Below, one piece after another: positions 5,830 to 7,798 of a stretch of DNA of 7,798 nt. The DNA is from JAWLBW01 sp041687475 (lineage in GTDB: Bacteria; J088; JAWLBW01). The stretch lies in NCBI GenBank assembly GCA_041687475.1, contig JAWLBW010000221.1, positions 1 through 7,798 on the forward strand, written 5' to 3'. Below the pieces are notes generated by a model. The model had not been told where the DNA came from. It ran no database searches and was given only the letters and a program-made list of their open reading frames with translations. The position numbers and the translations under genes were made by a program. Positions within the stretch are counted from its first letter, which is position 1. Each line of letters opens with the position of its first letter.

Positions 5830-6327
5830 ATGGACACGCAGCCCGAGATTCGCATCGTACCCGCCAAGCCGGGCGACATACCCCTGTTGCTGAGCTTCAT
5901 CCGGGGCCTGGCGCATCACCTCGACGTCGGCGAAGAACTCACCGTCAGCGCCGACGACCTGCATAACGCCCTGTTCGGCGCCCACCCCCACGCCGAAGCG
6001 CTCATCGCCTGGGCGGGCAACACCCCCGCCGGATATGCGCTGTTCTTCCAGACATACTCTACCTTTCGGGGAAAATGCAGTCTCTACCTCGAAGACCTGT
6101 ATGTCGATCCATCGGCAAGAGGCCTGGGCGTGGGAAAGCGACTGCTCTCCTACCTCAGCCGCCTCACCCTGGAACGAGGCTGCAGCCGCCTCGAGTGGAT
6201 GGTGCTTTCCTCCGACGAAAAGGCAACCTCGTTCTATGAATCGATCGGCGCCAAGTCCAAAGACGAGTGGACGCCGTATCGCCTGCGCGGCGACGCCCTG
6301 CGCACCATCGCCGAACGGCTTCCGTGA
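5830..6327 (+). CDS. GNAT acetyltransferase, spermidine/spermine (diamine) N-acetyltransferase-like (165 aa)
   Basis: GNAT enzymes transfer acetyl from acetyl-CoA to an amine. The CoA-binding motif A is LYVDPSARGLGVGKRLL (90-106), with RGLGVG holding the pyrophosphate loop. Motif B is around WMVLSSDEKATSFYESIGA (123-141), where Y136 is placed like the general acid tyrosine. FQTYSTFRGKCSLYLEDLYV and the Cys in ERGCSRLEW resemble the eukaryotic-type SSAT family, so a polyamine or similar small amine is the likely substrate. Relatives also acetylate thialysine, so the substrate stays open. The ATG at 5830 is chosen because TATAAT is only 10 bases before it and because the upstream extension reads through a terminator and repeats. 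The gene stands alone and converges on the minus-strand gene ending at 6623. Confidence 0.86.
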   Translation: MDTQPEIRIVPAKPGDIPLLLSFIRGLAHHLDVGEELTVSADDLHNALFGAHPHAEALIAWAGNTPAGYALFFQTYSTFRGKCSLYLEDLYVDPSARGLGVGKRLLSYLSRLTLERGCSRLEWMVLSSDEKATSFYESIGAKSKDEWTPYRLRGDALRTIAERLP

Positions 6328-6342
6328 TCCGCCGCTTCACGG

Positions 6343-6366
6343 GCCCAGACCTTCAGACCTTCAGAC
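6343..6366. repeat. Short octamer array (3 units)
   Basis: Three consecutive 8-mers, GCCCAGAC, CTTCAGAC and CTTCAGAC, lie just after the GNAT stop. They share the NNNCNGAC pattern of the longer arrays at 7293-7372 and 7621-7676. Confidence 0.6.
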
Positions 6367-6423
6367 CACGGGCGGAAGGATTTCGGATACCCATTCGGGT
6401 GGAATGTCAGCGCTTCCGGCTGC

Positions 6424-6615
6424 CCCGTACCGCACGACTGTACGGGTGGATCGCAGCCATCCGGCTGCTTCGCTTCGCATGCGGGGAATCCAGCCCCGTG
6501 ATGGAAGGATAGTCGGGCCCGTCGGCATTGCCGACGGGCTACCCATCTCACGAATCACCCCATGCCCGACTCCATGATTGCCGGAATTGCCCGGCCTTCG
6601 GCACTGCCGACGGGC
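6424..6615. repeat. Cluster of hairpins between the convergent genes
   Basis: Five inverted repeats follow one another. They are CCCGTAC/GTACGGG (6424-6446, loop 9), GCAGCC/GGCTGC (6453-6468, loop 4), CAT-g-CGGGG/CCCCG-tg-ATG (6478-6503), GCCCGTCGGCA/TGCCGACGGGC (6517-6539, 11 pairs around one base), and GCCCG-TCGGCA/TGCCGA-CGGGC (6589-6615, with a 4-base bulge). The last two share the 14-mer TGCCGACGGGCTAC (6529-6542 and 6605-6618) and look like two copies of a REP-like palindromic element. No T run follows any of them, so they are not classical terminators, although they could stop or protect the two converging transcripts. Confidence 0.6.
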
Positions 6616-6622
6616 TACATGT

Positions 6623-7060
6623 TCAGGCGGTGGCGGGGCGCATGCGGCCGACCGGACGCTGACGGCGACGTTCGAGGGCACGCTGCCAGAACCGTTCCCA
6701 CCCGCTGCGCTCCATATTACGCAGGGCCTGCAGCCAGGCCGGCGTTTCGGCGCCGTTGCACAATGAGGTCGCGAGCAGAATACCGACCTGCCGGTTTCCC
6801 TGAATGAGCGGAAGCGCCGCGGCAAGCAGGTTACCGTTCGGCGTGCCGACGCGCGTAACATAAAGCTTCGTCGAGCGCAGGGCCGGCACAAGCACGCGCT
6901 GTTCGACACCGTCGTGAAAGGGTGCACCGCTTTCGGCTTCGAGCACGGGTCCACCCTCCGACATACGATACAAGGCGCAATGGCCGGTGTGCCCCTCGGC
7001 CCGCATTTCTTGTGCGAACGACGTAACAAAGGACTGAAACACCGGATAAGACGTAGACAT
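6623..7060 (-). CDS. Hypothetical protein, possibly GAF-like fold (145 aa)
   Basis: I do not recognise this protein with confidence. The ATG at 7060-7058 is preceded on the minus strand by AAGGGAGG about 7 bases away, a strong ribosome binding site. This is preferred over an in-frame start 17 codons upstream. There is no signal peptide or membrane span. Residues 26-100 (HCALYRM, then PVLEAESGAPF, then GNLLAAALPLIQG and VGILLATS) alternate strands in a way that recalls a small GAF or profilin-like sensor domain. The C-terminal 35 residues are very basic (WERFWQRALERRRQRPVGRMRP) and contain a Trp-rich helix, possibly for nucleic acid or membrane-surface contact. It is a single-gene unit, convergent with the acetyltransferase. 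Confidence 0.7.
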   Translation of the reverse strand: MSTSYPVFQSFVTSFAQEMRAEGHTGHCALYRMSEGGPVLEAESGAPFHDGVEQRVLVPALRSTKLYVTRVGTPNGNLLAAALPLIQGNRQVGILLATSLCNGAETPAWLQALRNMERSGWERFWQRALERRRQRPVGRMRPATA

Positions 7061-7082
7061 GTCGGAACCTCCCTTGGTTATG

Positions 7083-7111
7083 CTCATACGTAATGGCAAG
7101 AATGATGCCAA
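7083..7111 (-). promoter_or_regulatory. Likely promoter of the minus-strand hypothetical gene
   Basis: On the minus strand, TTGGCA (7111-7106) and TATGAG (7088-7083) are separated by exactly 17 bases. They match the -35 and -10 consensus at 5 and 4 of 6 positions. Transcription would start about 15-17 bases before the ATG at 7060, leaving room for the AAGGGAGG site. Confidence 0.55.
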
Positions 7112-7292
7112 TGCGACAGCAACCCCGCTTCAGAGGCGGGTGTTACGGTGCTCCGGCAAGCGACCTGTCGTAGACTTACGCACCGGACCGCAGACGTGTA
7201 GGATAGTGCGGCAGCGCACGGGCAGCACGGGTTGCCGTCGAGCGGGAGAGCTTGAGATGGGGTGAAGGGGAGAGGCGTGCTGCGCGGCCGAC
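7112..7292. repeat. Non-coding spacer with a hairpin and a copy of the 26-base repeat
   Basis: No gene is supported. CCCGCTT-cag-AGGCGGG (7124-7140) is a hairpin with one G-T pair. GCAGCACGGGTTGC (7222-7235) resembles GCAGCACGGTTGC at 5672-5684. The 26-base segment 7237-7262 (starting GTCGAGCGGGAGAG and ending GATGGGG) matches 5629-5654 at 22 positions, so the two spacers share pieces in a different order. Confidence 0.5.
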
Positions 7293-7372
7293 GGTCTGAC
7301 TGGCAGGTTTTCTGACTGTCTGACTTTCAGACCGGCAGACTGTCGGACCTTCCGTCGACCGGACGACCGGAC
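7293..7372. repeat. Degenerate tandem octamer array (10 units of 8 bases)
   Basis: The stretch divides without remainder into ten 8-mers: GGTCTGAC, TGGCAGGT, TTTCTGAC, TGTCTGAC, TTTCAGAC, CGGCAGAC, TGTCGGAC, CTTCCGTC, GACCGGAC, GACCGGAC. Position 4 is C in all ten and GAC ends eight of them. The array stops exactly where the first 75-base unit begins (7373). The same words recur in the other arrays: CGGCAGAC at 5771 and 7637, TTTCAGAC at 7653. Confidence 0.8.
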
Positions 7373-7492
7373 GGTCCGCCGGCTTTCAGCCGGCTCTTGC
7401 GTCACGTGGAGAGTGGACTTGTTCGTAAGCCACGGCCCCCATTCCCCGGTCCGCCGGCTTTCAGCCGGCTCTTCCAGCACGTGAAGAGGATA
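7373..7492. repeat. 75-base repeat, units A and B (B degenerate after 26 bases)
   Basis: Unit A (7373-7447) has 66 bases identical to unit C (7686-7751) plus 9 variable bases (CCATTCCCC). Unit B starts exactly 75 bases later (7448). It is identical for 26 bases and then diverges, keeping CACGTG and AGAG. Each unit opens with the hairpin GCCGGCT-ttc-AGCCGGC (7378-7394 in A), and CGTGG/CCACG can pair further on. The unit is a multiple of three, so the minus strand stays open through it, but no credible gene start is seen. Confidence 0.85.
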
Positions 7493-7620
7493 CACCCTTC
7501 GCCCAAGCTCAGGGCAGGCTCCGACGCCGAGGCGCAGAGAGATGCTACCCCGCGCCGAGCTTCGAACTCCATCTGGAATTCAACTTTCTGGTTGCCGTAC
7601 CGAAGGTCTACCGCAAGAAT
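7493..7620. other. Spacer without recognisable gene
   Basis: This segment separates the two composite repeats. It starts with GCCC-aagctca-GGGC (7501-7515) inside a stretch resembling the short dispersed sequence CAAGCTCAGGGCAGGC seen between genes in many bacterial genomes. The rest (about 7550-7620) is less GC-rich and shows nothing I can name. Confidence 0.4.
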
Positions 7621-7676
7621 CTTCGGATCGGATGACCGGCAGACTTTCGGACTTTCAGACCGGCAGGCTTTCGGCC
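7621..7676. repeat. Second octamer array (7 units of 8 bases)
   Basis: The seven 8-mers are CTTCGGAT, CGGATGAC, CGGCAGAC, TTTCGGAC, TTTCAGAC, CGGCAGGC and TTTCGGCC. It uses the same words and period as 7293-7372. It is followed by CCACCGTCCC, resembling the end of a 75-base unit, and then by unit C. Confidence 0.75.
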
Positions 7677-7685
7677 CACCGTCCC

Positions 7686-7798
7686 GGTCCGCCGGCTTTC
7701 AGCCGGCTCTTGCGTCACGTGGAGAGTGGACTTGTTCGTAAGCCACGGCCCACCGTTTCTGGTCCGCCGGCTTTCAGCCGGCTCTTGCGTCACGTGGA
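7686..7798. repeat. 75-base repeat, units C and D (D cut by window end)
   Basis: Unit C (7686-7760) has the same 66 bases as unit A followed by a different 9-base tail (ACCGTTTCT). Unit D begins exactly 75 bases later (7761) and its 38 visible bases are identical to unit A. CGGCCCACCGT occurs both just before unit C (7672-7682) and at its end (7746-7756), indicating the remains of an earlier unit interrupted by the octamer array. The array may continue beyond the window. Confidence 0.85.

Noticed and set aside
7124..7140. Hairpin as terminator between the repeat region and the minus-strand gene
   Set aside because: No T run follows on either strand and no transcript upstream is supported.
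7373..7798. CRISPR array
   Set aside because: The constant part is 66 bases and the variable part only 9, copies are few and partly decayed, and no cas gene is present.

Overview
The window is GC-rich bacterial DNA with tightly packed genes on its left two thirds and a repeat-rich right third. It contains no rRNA, tRNA or other good taxonomic marker. Class I PurE beside PurK, crotonyl-CoA carboxylase/reductase (Ccr), a class II photolyase and several genes without long leaders fit a free-living aerobic bacterium that uses the ethylmalonyl-CoA pathway. I cannot place it to phylum with confidence.

Layout. Bases 1-156 hold the start of a class II CPD photolyase gene on the minus strand, cut by the window edge. 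It is divergent from a 60-residue unknown gene (289-471). Next come a seven-beta-strand methyltransferase resembling the electron-transfer-flavoprotein beta-subunit lysine methyltransferases (525-1196) and a small winged-helix regulator (1257-1526), which looks leaderless and is followed by a terminator. A promoter region then leads into purE (1638-2162) and purK (from 2159). purK runs into a run of 10 N (3223-3232), so its last codons are missing. Beyond the gap lie ccr (3266-4531) and, 4 bases later, a gene for an SbtA-type sodium/bicarbonate permease (4536-5513), closed by a strong terminator (5542-5576). A GNAT acetyltransferase of the spermidine/spermine acetyltransferase type (5830-6327, probably leaderless) faces a 145-residue unknown protein on the minus strand (7060-6623).

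Function. PurK consumes bicarbonate, PurE moves the resulting carboxyl group, Ccr fixes CO2 and SbtA-family proteins import bicarbonate. The block therefore reads as an inorganic-carbon use and supply cluster. The ccr-sbtA coupling is seen directly. The purK-ccr adjacency rests on the N gap being correctly joined. An imperfect 17-base motif is shared by the promoter regions of the winged-helix gene and purE, which suggests common control.

Repeats. The spaces between genes from 5577 onward carry short repeats. The clearest are arrays with a strict 8-base period (best 7293-7372, also 7621-7676, 6343-6366 and about 5763-5786) and a 75-base unit (66 constant plus 9 variable bases) containing a hairpin, in two tandem pairs (7373-7492 and 7686-7798). 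In each case the octamer array lies directly or almost directly before the 75-base units, giving a composite element present twice. I see no CRISPR array, transposase gene or integrase gene.
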